From CAYMSF01 sp964392985 (GTDB lineage: Bacteria; Verrucomicrobiota; Lentisphaeria; Victivallales; Victivallaceae): a DNA stretch of 64,000 bases. The notes beneath the pieces were generated by a model. It was given only the letters and a program-made list of their open reading frames with translations. It ran no database searches and was not told the origin of the DNA. Location: the NCBI GenBank assembly GCA_964392985.1, contig CAYMSF010000017.1:6551-70550 (forward strand). Reading direction: 5' to 3'. This document shows, piece by piece, positions 1 to 9,034 of the stretch (the stretch's first letter is position 1; each line of letters starts with the position of its first letter). The translations under genes and the position numbers were made by a program.

Positions 1-677
1 GGGGAAATTGTTGTTGCCGTTACTTGTCCCGGCATGTCGCTGCTGGAGACCACGGCACCGTTTAAACGGGTTATTTTCCAAAAAAAATCCGAAGCCCCAA
101 CTAAAAGTTGCCCACTACGATCAGTGAGTTTTTTTAGAGAAATACGTTGCGCACCATTGCAGTTGAGACTTAAATTAAATTTGCCGTTGCTATAGTTGCT
201 TTCCTTAATATTTTTTTCGTCAATTATGTTTCTGCGCAATAATTGAATTTCTCCGGCACTTAGCGATTTTTCAACATATTTACATTTGCCGCCAATTTCT
301 TGAATTGCGTTTTGATTAAACTCAAGTGGCTTTAGTGTGGTGTAATCTTTGCTTGCCACGTCAACACCATCAATGTAAAGGTTGAGTCTTACCCCGTCAA
401 CACCCTGCGGTAAATCAATCAGCCTGGCTACAGTTATATCCAGCAGTTTAGTTTTGGCGGAACGTGGGATTCTTAAATTACCTTTTTGATTGTCTTTGCC
501 GTACAGCGTAAATTCGATAAACCCGCTTTGCTGTTGAATTAGCCAGCAATTTTTTGCATTGGCAATAATACCGTTATATTTTTCATTCGGCAGCACCAGC
601 GACAACGAAAAGTTTTCAGAAGCAAAGCTGGCACAGGCTATTGATATATATAATGCGATACAATATAATTTCAACAT
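1..677 (-). CDS. exported protein, C-terminus beyond window edge
   Basis: An open frame of 225 codons starts with ATG at 677 and runs off the left edge without a stop. It begins MLKLYCIALYISIACASFAS, a clear signal peptide with an AxA-like end, so the protein is exported. The next 200 residues are rich in beta-type sequence and include a stretch reading IDGVDVASKDYTTLKPLEF, reminiscent of concanavalin-like (LamG) jelly rolls in front of a catalytic domain, but I do not recognise the family with certainty. It starts 5 bases after the stop of the prepilin-like gene and probably shares its transcript. In Lentisphaerota such neighbours are often carbohydrate-active enzymes; that is inference here. 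The rest of the gene is needed to name it. Confidence 0.75.
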   Translation of the reverse strand, partial: MLKLYCIALYISIACASFASENFSLSLVLPNEKYNGIIANAKNCWLIQQQSGFIEFTLYGKDNQKGNLRIPRSAKTKLLDITVARLIDLPQGVDGVRLNLYIDGVDVASKDYTTLKPLEFNQNAIQEIGGKCKYVEKSLSAGEIQLLRRNIIDEKNIKESNYSNGKFNLSLNCNGAQRISLKKLTDRSGQLLVGASDFFWKITRLNGAVVSSSDMPGQVTATTIS

Positions 678-681
678 ATTC

Positions 682-1500
682 TCAATTCCAAGTATCCCAC
701 ATCGAACTGGTCATTATCGTGCTGGCGGTAAGCGATATTGGACTCAAACCATGAATGAACCCTGTTGCGCGCGGTCCTTTCGTCGTTTCTGTAATAGACA
801 ATATATTAACGTGTTTGTCTGCAAACAGGAATGGCATCCGGTTAAATCCATGCAGCCACTTGAACTTGTTCGCACCTGTCCAGGTACCAACATTGGCAGG
901 TGCAACTATAACACCATAATATGAACCGATAGAATTATTTGTATCTGGTCTTTCGAGCATGATAAGTACACTCGACGCCCGTTTAATGACTGAATTCCGC
1001 TGAGACCATCCAGTATTTGGCGCCGCTGTATAATAGGCTGCAGCAATCCCGCCATTAGTTGTTTTTGTTGCCGGATCGCCAAAGCTTTGTGAATATGTGC
1101 GCGGCAGTGCGTCTGCAATCGTTGTTCCAATGGCGAATGCTCGCGTGTCGAAAGGGCACTGATAAACTCCGTTTTTCTTAAAACCATTACTGGGTCCAAG
1201 ATTAGTTAGATTTATTTGAGCAACAGTCAACTTTCTGCCATCGTATGCTGACAACCTATCGTCCCATGAAATATCTGATATCGGATTGTTGGGATAGTAG
1301 CCTTTATTGTCTGATTCATAGAAATCAGTGAAAGCCCCTATCTGTTTTAAATTATTGACGCACTGAATGTCTTTTGCTTTTTTTCGCGCCTGGTTTAGCG
1401 CCGGCAAGAGCATTGAAGCTAAAATCGCGATGATCGCGATCACGACGAGGAGTTCTATTAGTGTGAAATTCAACGACTTACAACTTTTTAGCTTTCTCAT
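682..1500 (-). CDS. prepilin-type N-terminal cleavage/methylation protein
   Basis: This 272-residue protein starts with a short basic leader followed by FTLIELLVVIAIIAIL (residues 12-27), the type IV prepilin/pseudopilin processing motif with the conserved Glu at position 5 of the mature protein (Glu16). The residue before the cleavage site is Asn rather than Gly, as is often seen in PVC bacteria. The hydrophobic helix is followed by NQARKKAKDIQCVNNLKQIG, typical of the large lentisphaeral/planctomycete family with a DUF1559-like tail, and the end carries FLFADKHV, resembling the FADGHV motif of that family. It is probably an envelope or secretion-linked surface protein and not a structural pilin. 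It lies just before an exported protein gene and is divergent from an AraC regulator, a common layout for sugar-use loci in this phylum. Confidence 0.85.
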   Translation of the reverse strand: MRKLKSCKSLNFTLIELLVVIAIIAILASMLLPALNQARKKAKDIQCVNNLKQIGAFTDFYESDNKGYYPNNPISDISWDDRLSAYDGRKLTVAQINLTNLGPSNGFKKNGVYQCPFDTRAFAIGTTIADALPRTYSQSFGDPATKTTNGGIAAAYYTAAPNTGWSQRNSVIKRASSVLIMLERPDTNNSIGSYYGVIVAPANVGTWTGANKFKWLHGFNRMPFLFADKHVNILSITETTKGPRATGFIHGLSPISLTASTIMTSSMWDTWN

Positions 1501-1665
1501 TTAAGCTATCTCCTGTTTTAAAATTAATTAACCTTTTCCAGTTAACCGAACGATGCTCGTTGATTGTCTTTAGTAATTAACACTATCTATATTATACTTG
1601 TAATTTTTAAATATAGCTATATAATCTATACAGTTTAATATGGACTTTTTACAGTTTTCATCAAT

Positions 1666-2481
1666 ATGAACGTATATTTAATACCAGAACTAAATTTTTT
1701 AAACATCCAGATTTTAGCTGGAAACGGTCTATGGTATGACAGCATGTGGGGCGGTCATAGCGTAAAAAGCGATTGTTCCCGGCTTTATTTGCTCAAAAAT
1801 GGCAGAGCCAGTGTCAGTTGCAAGCAGTACCAGATAGACTTAGTTCCCGGTAAGTTGTATTTATTTCCCAATGGCAGGTTTTTCGATTATTCCTGTACAG
1901 ATAAAATTGAACTTTTCTGGGTGCATTTTACCATTGAATTTATCCCTGGATTAAGCGTGTTCAACTCATTTACGCCGCAAGTAAGTATTGATTTGCAAGC
2001 TGGACAAGCGGAATTATTTGAATCAATTATCAGTAATCTGGACAAAACGACTACTGCCGGAATGATGCATAAGTATGCGAATATGCTCACGTTATTATCT
2101 AATTTTTTCCCAAGTGATATACACCAGGCATTGCCATCGAGGCAAAATTTTGAACATTTAAGAGTAGTCACCGAATATTTGAACAAATATCCGGAGCGTG
2201 AATTTGACCTGAAGCAATTAGCGCGGATGGTTAATTTGCATCCCACCTATTTTTCCAATCGGTTTAAAAAAGTTTTTGGCGTGCCACCGTTGCATTTTCT
2301 GATTGTGATCCGGATGGAAAAGGCAAAAGCCTTGCTGTTAAATACCAACTTGTCTGTATCGGAGATTGCCAGACAGTGTGGTTATGCCGATGAATTTTTC
2401 TTTTCGCGCACTTTTAAAAAATACATGGACATATCTCCAGCAAAAATCCGTCATAAAACCCAAAAGATGGAAGCAAAATAG
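1666..2481 (+). CDS. AraC family transcriptional regulator
   Basis: The 271-residue protein has an N-terminal cupin-like sensor half (about residues 1-150) and a C-terminal double helix-turn-helix (about 165-265). The second half contains FDLKQLARMVNLHPTYFSN, then FKKVFGVPPLHFLIVIRMEK, then ISVSEIA-like text (LSVSEIARQCGYADEFFFSR), which is the classic AraC/XylS signature. It would bind DNA near its own promoter and respond to a small ligand, usually a sugar in this phylum. It is transcribed away from the prepilin-like gene across an AT-rich 165-bp gap (1501-1665) that probably holds both promoters, so control of the divergent secreted genes is likely. The ligand cannot be read from the sequence. 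Confidence 0.9.
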   Translation: MNVYLIPELNFLNIQILAGNGLWYDSMWGGHSVKSDCSRLYLLKNGRASVSCKQYQIDLVPGKLYLFPNGRFFDYSCTDKIELFWVHFTIEFIPGLSVFNSFTPQVSIDLQAGQAELFESIISNLDKTTTAGMMHKYANMLTLLSNFFPSDIHQALPSRQNFEHLRVVTEYLNKYPEREFDLKQLARMVNLHPTYFSNRFKKVFGVPPLHFLIVIRMEKAKALLLNTNLSVSEIARQCGYADEFFFSRTFKKYMDISPAKIRHKTQKMEAK

Positions 2482-2540
2482 ACATTGATTTAAAGGCTAT
2501 CCGCCAGTTGCAACATAGAGTATATAAAAAGGATAAATGT

Positions 2541-3413
2541 ATGGCAAAAATTATTATCACCGGGTCAGACGGGTTTCTCGCGTCACGGTTTGTGAGTTAT
2601 TACCGCAATCGCTACGAGGTCAGCGGGTTTTCCAGCAGTCAATTGGATATTACCAACGCGAATCAAACACTGCAAATAATTAGGTCGTTAAATCCTGATT
2701 ATATTGTTCACGCCGCCGCAATTTCGGACATCGGCACCTGTGAAAAAAATCCCGAACTCTCACATGCGGTAAATGTTCAGGGTTCAATTAATGTTGCAAG
2801 AGCGGCACAGGCATGCAATGCCGGGATGTTCTATTTAAGTTCTGATCAGGTTTATATCGGCAATGGTGGCAGCGAACCGCACCGTGAGGACGACGAGGTC
2901 AAACCCCACAATGTTTATGGTCAACACAAACTTGCCGCAGAGTCCGCGATTCTGGATTTGATGCCGCAGGCGATTGTTCTCAGATTGACCTGGATGTTCG
3001 GCGTACCTGAACCGGGCAAAAAAACAAAATCTAATCCGGTATGGAATATTTTACAGGCGGCAATAAGAAATCAGAAAATAAGCTTCCCTGTATATGATTT
3101 TCGCAGCGTTACCTATGTGTATGAAGTTATCGCGAACATTGAAAAAATGTTTAATCTGGCAGGAGGAATATATAATGCCGGTAGCGAAAATAATTTAAAT
3201 ATGTATGAACTTGCCAAAATAGTTTTTACCGCGGCCGGTATTGATGACGCCCGGACGGGTTTACTGTTGCAACAGGACACTGAAAGGTTCAAGGACAAAC
3301 CGAGAAATTTACGTGTCAATAATCAAAAACTTAAGTCTTGCGGTGTTAATTTTTCTGATTCTGCCGAAGGACTCCGTCAATGCCTGGCTGATTTTTCGCT
3401 CAGCCGGAACTAA
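2541..3413 (+). CDS. NAD(P)-dependent sugar epimerase/RmlD-like reductase
   Basis: This is an extended short-chain dehydrogenase of 290 residues. The N-terminus holds the Rossmann glycine motif in MAKIIITGSDGFLASRF, followed by an RmlD-like segment LNPDYIVHAAAISDIGTCE and the catalytic YxxxK in NVYGQHKLAAE. A longer frame opens at 2508, but the ATG at 2541 is preceded by AAAGGA and puts the glycine motif at the usual place, so I use it. The family reduces or epimerises nucleotide-linked sugars such as dTDP-4-keto-rhamnose. No other rml genes are adjacent, so the substrate is open. It follows the AraC gene by 59 bases in the same direction and could be co-transcribed. Confidence 0.8.
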   Translation: MAKIIITGSDGFLASRFVSYYRNRYEVSGFSSSQLDITNANQTLQIIRSLNPDYIVHAAAISDIGTCEKNPELSHAVNVQGSINVARAAQACNAGMFYLSSDQVYIGNGGSEPHREDDEVKPHNVYGQHKLAAESAILDLMPQAIVLRLTWMFGVPEPGKKTKSNPVWNILQAAIRNQKISFPVYDFRSVTYVYEVIANIEKMFNLAGGIYNAGSENNLNMYELAKIVFTAAGIDDARTGLLLQQDTERFKDKPRNLRVNNQKLKSCGVNFSDSAEGLRQCLADFSLSRN

Positions 3414-3433
3414 GGAATTGTCATAAAATAAAA

Positions 3434-4204
3434 TTACTTATTGGAACCAGTTTTTTTCTTGGCGCATACAGGACACTGTTGCATGCAGAACGGTTTTTCG
3501 AGTCCGGTGGAGGTAAGCAGTTCATCATTCATAAAAATCTTAACTGTATCGTCATCTGCAATAATTTCGCCATTTTTTATTACGATAGTTCTCGGGCAGA
3601 TTTCCAGTATCATATCCAGATCATGTGAGGCGATTATCCGCGTATGACCGAAAGAATGCAGCAGTTTAATCAACCGCCGGCGAGAACTCGGGTCGAGAGA
3701 TGAAGACGGCTCATCCATAACCAGAATATCCGGTGACATGGCAAGAACGGCGGCAATGGCGGCGGCGCGCTTTTCGCCTTCCGACAACCGGTACGGCGGA
3801 CGATTCTGCAAATGAACGATGCCCACCGTTTCCAGTGCGCTGATAACTCTTTTTTCTACATCATTTTCCGGGAGTTTGTAATTGCGTGGACCAAAAGCGA
3901 CATCGTCATAAACCGTTGACATGAACAATTGATCATCCGGATTCTGAAAAATATATCCAACATGACGGCGAATAACTGGCAGGGTACTTTTTTGTACCAT
4001 GACCTCGCCGATGCTGATTTCGCCCTCAGTCGGCAGCAATGCCCCGTTCATTTGCATCAGTAATGTTGACTTTCCCGCGCCGTTAAGTCCGACAATTCCG
4101 ACAGCTTCGCCGTGAGTTATTTTGAAAGAGATATTTTTAAGCGCCTGTTTTCCGTCAGGATAAACATAATTCAGATTTTTTGCTTCTATAATGTGATGAC
4201 TCAT
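3434..4204 (-). CDS. cbiO: nickel/cobalt ECF transporter ATPase
   Basis: The 256-residue ATPase energises the metal importer encoded by the two genes upstream. Walker A is GLNGAGKST, the signature is LSEGEKRAAAIAAVLAM, Walker B is DILVMDEPSS, and the H-loop lies in IIASHDLDM. All are intact. It overlaps the permease stop by 4 bases (ATGA), showing translational coupling. The C-terminus is unusual: the last 20 residues include FCMQQCPVCAKKK, a C-x3-C-x2-C cluster that ordinary CbiO/NikO proteins do not need for ATP hydrolysis and that might bind metal. The substrate could be nickel or cobalt, which cannot be told apart from this gene. Confidence 0.92.
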   Translation of the reverse strand: MSHHIIEAKNLNYVYPDGKQALKNISFKITHGEAVGIVGLNGAGKSTLLMQMNGALLPTEGEISIGEVMVQKSTLPVIRRHVGYIFQNPDDQLFMSTVYDDVAFGPRNYKLPENDVEKRVISALETVGIVHLQNRPPYRLSEGEKRAAAIAAVLAMSPDILVMDEPSSSLDPSSRRRLIKLLHSFGHTRIIASHDLDMILEICPRTIVIKNGEIIADDDTVKIFMNDELLTSTGLEKPFCMQQCPVCAKKKTGSNK

Positions 4205-5001
4205 TTGATAAATTCCCCCAGCAGCAGTGGCAGGTTAAACGACCGTACCAGAATAAAAAACGCAGTGAATCCGGCAATAAATGTAAAATCGTAAAAAGAA
4301 AACTGCTTTAAACTGCCGGTATGATATTCCCCGTCAAACCCGCGGCAGAGCATCGAGTCGTAAACCCGTTGCGCCCGCAAATGTGTTTTAATAAGCAACT
4401 GCCCGGCCAGAGAGCCCCAGGCGCTGAAATGCACTCCTCGAGTGAACGGAGAGCGCAGCGTGTATGCCAGAAGAACCCTGGCGGACTCATCCAGCAACAA
4501 CGCAATATAGCGGTAAGTCAATATTAACTGCATAACAAAGATTCTCGGCACCCGCATAATTCTTAAGGCTGAGGCAATGCCAGTGATACCGGTTGTCGCA
4601 ATCAGAATTAATGCCGCCATCACGGTGAATACAAATTTTACCAATATCACTATAAATGAAATCCAACCGCCGGATATCTCAATCCACGGCAGAACCACTA
4701 TCGGAGTCCGGTCAAAAAAAGGATTGAATATCCCCAGTCCAATTGCCAGCGGCGAAATCAACAGCAGTCGCCGGAAAAGCGGGGCGAAAGGGATTTCCCC
4801 CAGCATTAACAACGTCAACGGATAGATTGCCAGTGGCATCATCCCGCTCAAATCGTACTTGCCGAATGAAACCGTTACGATCAGGAAGATGAGTGTCGTC
4901 AACAGTTTAGTCAATGGATGCAGGCGGTGAACCGGCGTATCCTGCGCCGATAACTCATCCAGCAGTCTGATGTTATTTAAAGATTCCGCGATTGTTCGCA
5001 T
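4201..5001 (-). CDS. cbiQ: ECF transporter transmembrane component CbiQ
   Basis: This 266-residue membrane protein couples the ATPase to the metal-binding subunit. It starts with a soluble N-terminus ending VHRLHPLTKLLTTL, which is the typical CbiQ/EcfT opening (D/H-P-xxK), then several hydrophobic segments. The coupling helix motif appears as YDSMLCRGFDGEY, matching the xRG motif that contacts the ATPase. It lies 18 bases after cbiM and overlaps cbiO, so the three genes form one operon in the order cbiM-cbiQ-cbiO. Confidence 0.92.
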   Translation of the reverse strand: MRTIAESLNNIRLLDELSAQDTPVHRLHPLTKLLTTLIFLIVTVSFGKYDLSGMMPLAIYPLTLLMLGEIPFAPLFRRLLLISPLAIGLGIFNPFFDRTPIVVLPWIEISGGWISFIVILVKFVFTVMAALILIATTGITGIASALRIMRVPRIFVMQLILTYRYIALLLDESARVLLAYTLRSPFTRGVHFSAWGSLAGQLLIKTHLRAQRVYDSMLCRGFDGEYHTGSLKQFSFYDFTFIAGFTAFFILVRSFNLPLLLGEFIK

Positions 5002-5019
5002 CTGGTCGAAAACCTCTGT

Positions 5020-6087
5020 TTACGGCGTTCCGGCGATAGTTTTATTTTGCCGCAGCGATAATTTTTTACGCTTCTTTACATACATTATGGTCAATCCAGT
5101 AACTCCGGCTAAGATCATGGTCAATATCCCGCCGGTCAAGCCGGCAAGACTGGTACCGCCGTCAACCGCCGGCCAGACCTGCTCTGACTTTCCGTCCGGA
5201 ATTTTATTTGTATCGGGCAGTCTATAATCCGGCAGTAATGCGGTTTTATTCTGCAAATGTTCAAACGTTTTATGAACGCTGCCGGAGGACTCAATTTGCT
5301 CCTTGCCGGACACTTTAGCAATCGACCATTCCAAGCCGTCGGGATGCGTCGAGGCAAACCAGGATAAAAATCCGGCAATAAGAATTGTAACAATTGCTAA
5401 TATTTCAAGCATGACTTTCGCCGGCATCCTCCCGGACGGACCATTGATACCAGAATTTTCAATGATTTCCGGTCGTGCATTCCGGATAAAAACAACTATT
5501 GAAGCGGTAACCAGTCCCTCAACAACTCCAATCGCCAGATGAATCGGCTGCAACAGCATTATAAAAGTGAGAAACGGTAACTCAGTTCTGCCGGAAAAAA
5601 ACGTTTCTACCGCGACACTGAATGCCCCAAGTTGCAAACCGGCAACTGCCGCCACCAGCGTTCCTGCAATGATTCTCCGGTTTGAGGCATTATTCCCGGC
5701 AATCAGCCGGTAAATCAATGGATAAACAATGTAACACGGATAAAAACCAAGATTGAAAATATTGCACCCCAGCGCCAAAAGTCCGCCGTCCGCAAAACAT
5801 AGCGCCTGAATGACCAGTACACTCGTCATCGTCAGAAAACCGGCATACGGCCCCAGCAGAATCGCCAACAGCAATCCGCCGCCAAGATGTCCGCTTGAAC
5901 CGGTGCCGGGAATAGAAAAATTAATCATCTGGGCAGCAAAAATAAACGCGCCCATCACTCCCATCAACGGAATTTTATGGTCTTCGAGATTTTGTACTTT
6001 TTTAATAGAGTAAATCGCTATTCCTGCCGTCGCCAACCACATACAACCACCAACGTCCGGAGAAATAAGCGCATCCGCCATGTGCAT
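5020..6087 (-). CDS. cbiM: nickel/cobalt transporter CbiM fused to PDGLE (CbiN/NikN) domain
   Basis: The 355-residue protein is the substrate-binding subunit of an ECF nickel/cobalt importer. A longer frame starts at a GTG at 6096, but the ATG at 6087 has AAGGTG at the right distance and gives the N-terminus MHMADALISP. In CbiM/NikM the N-terminal amine and His2 are metal ligands, so this start is also required chemically. A second ligand-type histidine lies in GTGSSGHLGGGLL. After the CbiM membrane region a C-terminal domain with ASTHPDGLEWSIAKV, the PDGLE motif of CbiN/NikN, and a final membrane helix are fused on, so no separate CbiN gene is needed. The 174 bases upstream show no riboswitch I can recognise. 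Confidence 0.92.
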   Translation of the reverse strand: MHMADALISPDVGGCMWLATAGIAIYSIKKVQNLEDHKIPLMGVMGAFIFAAQMINFSIPGTGSSGHLGGGLLLAILLGPYAGFLTMTSVLVIQALCFADGGLLALGCNIFNLGFYPCYIVYPLIYRLIAGNNASNRRIIAGTLVAAVAGLQLGAFSVAVETFFSGRTELPFLTFIMLLQPIHLAIGVVEGLVTASIVVFIRNARPEIIENSGINGPSGRMPAKVMLEILAIVTILIAGFLSWFASTHPDGLEWSIAKVSGKEQIESSGSVHKTFEHLQNKTALLPDYRLPDTNKIPDGKSEQVWPAVDGGTSLAGLTGGILTMILAGVTGLTIMYVKKRKKLSLRQNKTIAGTP

Positions 6088-6261
6088 TTCAATCACCTTG
6101 CTAAATATTTAACATCATAAAATCAACAGTATTACAATATTTTAAAAATTAATATTTACAAGAATTGAAATAAGACATTTCCGGAAAAAAGCGCGAGATG
6201 GGTTTGCACCTTTTCCAAAACTGACTTATTGTATTTGAACTAAAAATATAGTTGCAGGTGA

Positions 6262-7257
6262 ATGATGAATTATAAGCTATTGTGCATGATTTCAGTACTG
6301 ACTGTCTGTTTACTGCCGGCGGTGAACCGTGCCGTTGCGGCAGATTATAATCCGTTGAAATTACCGGACGACGTCAAAATTAGCGCTGCTGATTTTACCG
6401 TAACGGACGCATCCAGACAGCGGGAAATTCCAGTTCGCATTTATCTGCCGCAACAGGAAACACCGGCGCCGGTAGTGCTATTCAGCCACGGACTCGGTGG
6501 TTCACGGGAAGGGAATATTTATTTAAATAATCACTGGGCGGCTCGCGGTTACATTGTTGTCTGTCTTCAACATCCCGGCAGCGATACCTCTGTCTGGCAG
6601 GATAAGCCGCGGGAAGAACGTTTGCAGGCGATGAAAAATGCTGCAGGAATTGAAAACTTTATGTTGCGCGTGAAAGACGTTGCCGCGGTTATCAGCCAGC
6701 TGGAAAATTGGAATAAAACTTCCGGACATATTCTCGTCGGAAAAATGGACATGAACAAAATTGCCATGTCTGGACATTCATTCGGTGCTGTTACCACTCA
6801 GGCAGTCAGTGGTCAAAACTTTATATTGGGAAAAATTTCCTTCACCGATGCCAGAATCAAAGCGGCAATAATATTCAGTCCCAGTTGCCCGCGCAAAGGC
6901 GACCCCCAACAGACTTTTGGCAGCGTCGCAATCCCCTGGATGTTGATGACCGGCACCGATGACGTGGCAATAATCGGCGATGCCGATATGAAGTCCAGGC
7001 TTGCCGTTTTTCCGGCACTGCCGCCCGGCGGCAAATATGAATTAGTGTTGAACAAAGCACAACACTCTGCCTTTTCCGACCGCGAATTACCGGGTGATAC
7101 CGGCAAACGCAATCCAAACCATCATCGGGCAATTCAAGCACTCAGCACTGCGTTTCTGGACGCATGGTTAATGAAAAATCCAGAGGCAAAAGCATGGCTG
7201 GATGGCGAATCCCCCCGCGCAGTTCTCGAGCCCGCAGACAAATGGCAGAAAAAATAG
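6262..7257 (+). CDS. secreted alpha/beta hydrolase (dienelactone hydrolase/PAF-acetylhydrolase-like)
   Basis: The 331-residue protein has a signal peptide ending near AVAADYNP, so it acts outside the cytoplasm. The fold is shown by the oxyanion-loop text LFSHGLGGSREGN, the nucleophile elbow MSGHSFGA, an acidic loop MTGTDDVAI and a late histidine in LNKAQHSAFSD, which together give the Ser-Asp-His triad. The arrangement resembles bacterial PAF-acetylhydrolase-like and dienelactone-hydrolase-like esterases. The natural ester is unknown. It lies 122 bases before the Ntn amidohydrolase gene in the same direction, so they may be expressed together. Confidence 0.82.
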   Translation: MMNYKLLCMISVLTVCLLPAVNRAVAADYNPLKLPDDVKISAADFTVTDASRQREIPVRIYLPQQETPAPVVLFSHGLGGSREGNIYLNNHWAARGYIVVCLQHPGSDTSVWQDKPREERLQAMKNAAGIENFMLRVKDVAAVISQLENWNKTSGHILVGKMDMNKIAMSGHSFGAVTTQAVSGQNFILGKISFTDARIKAAIIFSPSCPRKGDPQQTFGSVAIPWMLMTGTDDVAIIGDADMKSRLAVFPALPPGGKYELVLNKAQHSAFSDRELPGDTGKRNPNHHRAIQALSTAFLDAWLMKNPEAKAWLDGESPRAVLEPADKWQKK

Positions 7258-7379
7258 TCCGATAAATATTGTATCAAGTCAACAGCGGGGTATATTGGTT
7301 GAACAAACAGTATCCTGAAATAAATTTCAGTTCAAACTTTATACTTGCAAAATATTTAATCATCAAACAAGGGGGAGAA

Positions 7380-8480
7380 ATGAACAATCCAACAAACAAC
7401 CGTATCCGGGATGGTTTCTCTATAAAATATAAAATCATAAACATTACTTTTGCCGGAGTAATTTTTGCCGGCATAATGTTGTTGACAACTATTGCCGATG
7501 CATGTACCCGGTGCGTTTATCTCGGGCCCAAGGATACAGTCATTGTCGCCAGATCAATGGACTGGGCGGAAGACCCCGGTACCAATCTGTATTGTTTTCC
7601 GCGCGGGATGAAACGCGATGGAGCGACTGGACAGAATACCCTGACCTGGACCAGTAAATATGGCAGTGTCGGATGTTCCTTTTACGAAGTTGCCACCGTT
7701 GACGGTATGAATGAGAAAGGCCTGGTCGCGAATGTCCTTTATCTGGTGGAATCAAACTATGGCAAGGCCGATGGAACAAAACCATCAATTTCAATCAGTG
7801 CCTGGGCACAATATGTGCTGGACAATTTCGCTACTGTCAACGAAACAGTTGACGCGTTGCGTCAGGAGCCATTCGTCATCATTGCGCCGATACTGCCCAA
7901 TGGAGCTCCGGCACAGGGTCATCTGGCAGTGTCAGATCCGACAGGGGATTCCGCAATATTCGAATACGTGAACGGGAAACTGGTCATACACCATGGTCGC
8001 GAATATCAAGTCATGACCAACTCGCCTACCTTTGACGAACAACTTGCCCTCAATAAATACTGGGAATTGATTGGCGGATTGACAATGCTACCTGGCACCA
8101 ACCGTGCCGCTGACCGTTTTGTCCGGGCATCATTCTATATCAATGCCATTCCTAAAACAGATAATCACAAAAAAGCCATAGCCTCGGTATTCGGCGTGAT
8201 TCGCGGCGTTTCAGTACCCTTGGGGATTTCCACACCGAATCAACCGAATATTTCCAGTACCATCTGGCGGACGCTTTACGACCATAAAAACAAAATCTTC
8301 TACTTTGACTCCGCGACCAGTCCTTCGGTATTCTGGATACCGTTGGCGGATTTGGACTTCAATGAAGGCGCCGGAGTTAAAAAACTGACATTGTCAGGAG
8401 GAGAAACTTACAACGGTAACGCAGCAGGGGCATTCGCGAAGGCGGAGCCGTTCAAGTTCCTGCCTGCAATAGCGAAGTAA
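7380..8480 (+). CDS. secreted linear amide C-N hydrolase (choloylglycine hydrolase/penicillin acylase family)
   Basis: This 366-residue protein is an N-terminal nucleophile hydrolase of the choloylglycine hydrolase family (PF02275). The frame opens at 7269, but the ATG at 7380 has a near-perfect GGGGGAG ribosome binding site and gives a basic leader, a hydrophobic segment and a cleavage site TIADA before CTRCVYLGPKDTVIVARSMDW. Removal of the signal peptide would expose the catalytic Cys as the first residue, as in periplasmic penicillin V acylase relatives. The RSMDW motif holds the substrate-positioning Arg and Asp. Family members split bile salts, penicillin V or acyl-homoserine lactones. 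Which amide this one uses cannot be read from the sequence. Confidence 0.88.
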   Translation: MNNPTNNRIRDGFSIKYKIINITFAGVIFAGIMLLTTIADACTRCVYLGPKDTVIVARSMDWAEDPGTNLYCFPRGMKRDGATGQNTLTWTSKYGSVGCSFYEVATVDGMNEKGLVANVLYLVESNYGKADGTKPSISISAWAQYVLDNFATVNETVDALRQEPFVIIAPILPNGAPAQGHLAVSDPTGDSAIFEYVNGKLVIHHGREYQVMTNSPTFDEQLALNKYWELIGGLTMLPGTNRAADRFVRASFYINAIPKTDNHKKAIASVFGVIRGVSVPLGISTPNQPNISSTIWRTLYDHKNKIFYFDSATSPSVFWIPLADLDFNEGAGVKKLTLSGGETYNGNAAGAFAKAEPFKFLPAIAK

Positions 8481-8612
8481 CGTTATGGAGCAACACGTCG
8501 CGGTGAACTGTTTATGTTGTTGATTACTGCTTTTAATGCACTATATTAAGCTGTTTATTAACCCGGTGGCAGATGAGCGAATCAGCCATACAATCAAGAA
8601 AGGGATGTTATC

Positions 8613-8978
8613 ATGAACTGGTATCTCGCAGTATTGAAGAAGTATGCGGTGTTTGGTGGCAGGGCAAGAAGAATGGAATACTGGATGTTTTTCCTCTTTA
8701 ACTTTATTATATCGTTTGCGATTGGATTCCTTGAAAGTATCATCGGAAGTCCGATGATACTGAGCACTATTTACAGTCTTGCGGTGTTTGTTCCCGGATT
8801 AGCGGTTACAGTGCGGAGACTTCACGATACCGGCAAAAGCGGTTGGTGGATTCTGATTGCCTTTGTCCCTTTCGTCGGTTGGCTTATCCTGTTAATTTTT
8901 ATGTTCATTGACGGTACTCCCGGAGCAAATCAATACGGTGAAAACCAGAAGGGATTGGTTGCACCGGAGGCAGTTTGA
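8613..8978 (+). CDS. DUF805 membrane protein
   Basis: A 121-residue integral membrane protein of the DUF805 family (YhaH/YhaI-like). It opens MNWYLAVLKKYAVFGGRARRMEYWMFFLFN, with the typical GRARR-x-EYW motif, and carries RLHDTGKSGWW followed by a last hydrophobic hairpin and a conserved G-x-NQYG end. An AAAGGGATG ribosome binding site precedes the start. The function of the family is not established. It stands between the secreted hydrolases and carbonic anhydrase with no obvious link. Confidence 0.9.
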   Translation: MNWYLAVLKKYAVFGGRARRMEYWMFFLFNFIISFAIGFLESIIGSPMILSTIYSLAVFVPGLAVTVRRLHDTGKSGWWILIAFVPFVGWLILLIFMFIDGTPGANQYGENQKGLVAPEAV

Positions 8979-9034
8979 CCCGTTAATTAACAATGCTGCG
9001 TTCCGTTATATTGAAGTGTTTTACTGAGGGAAGA

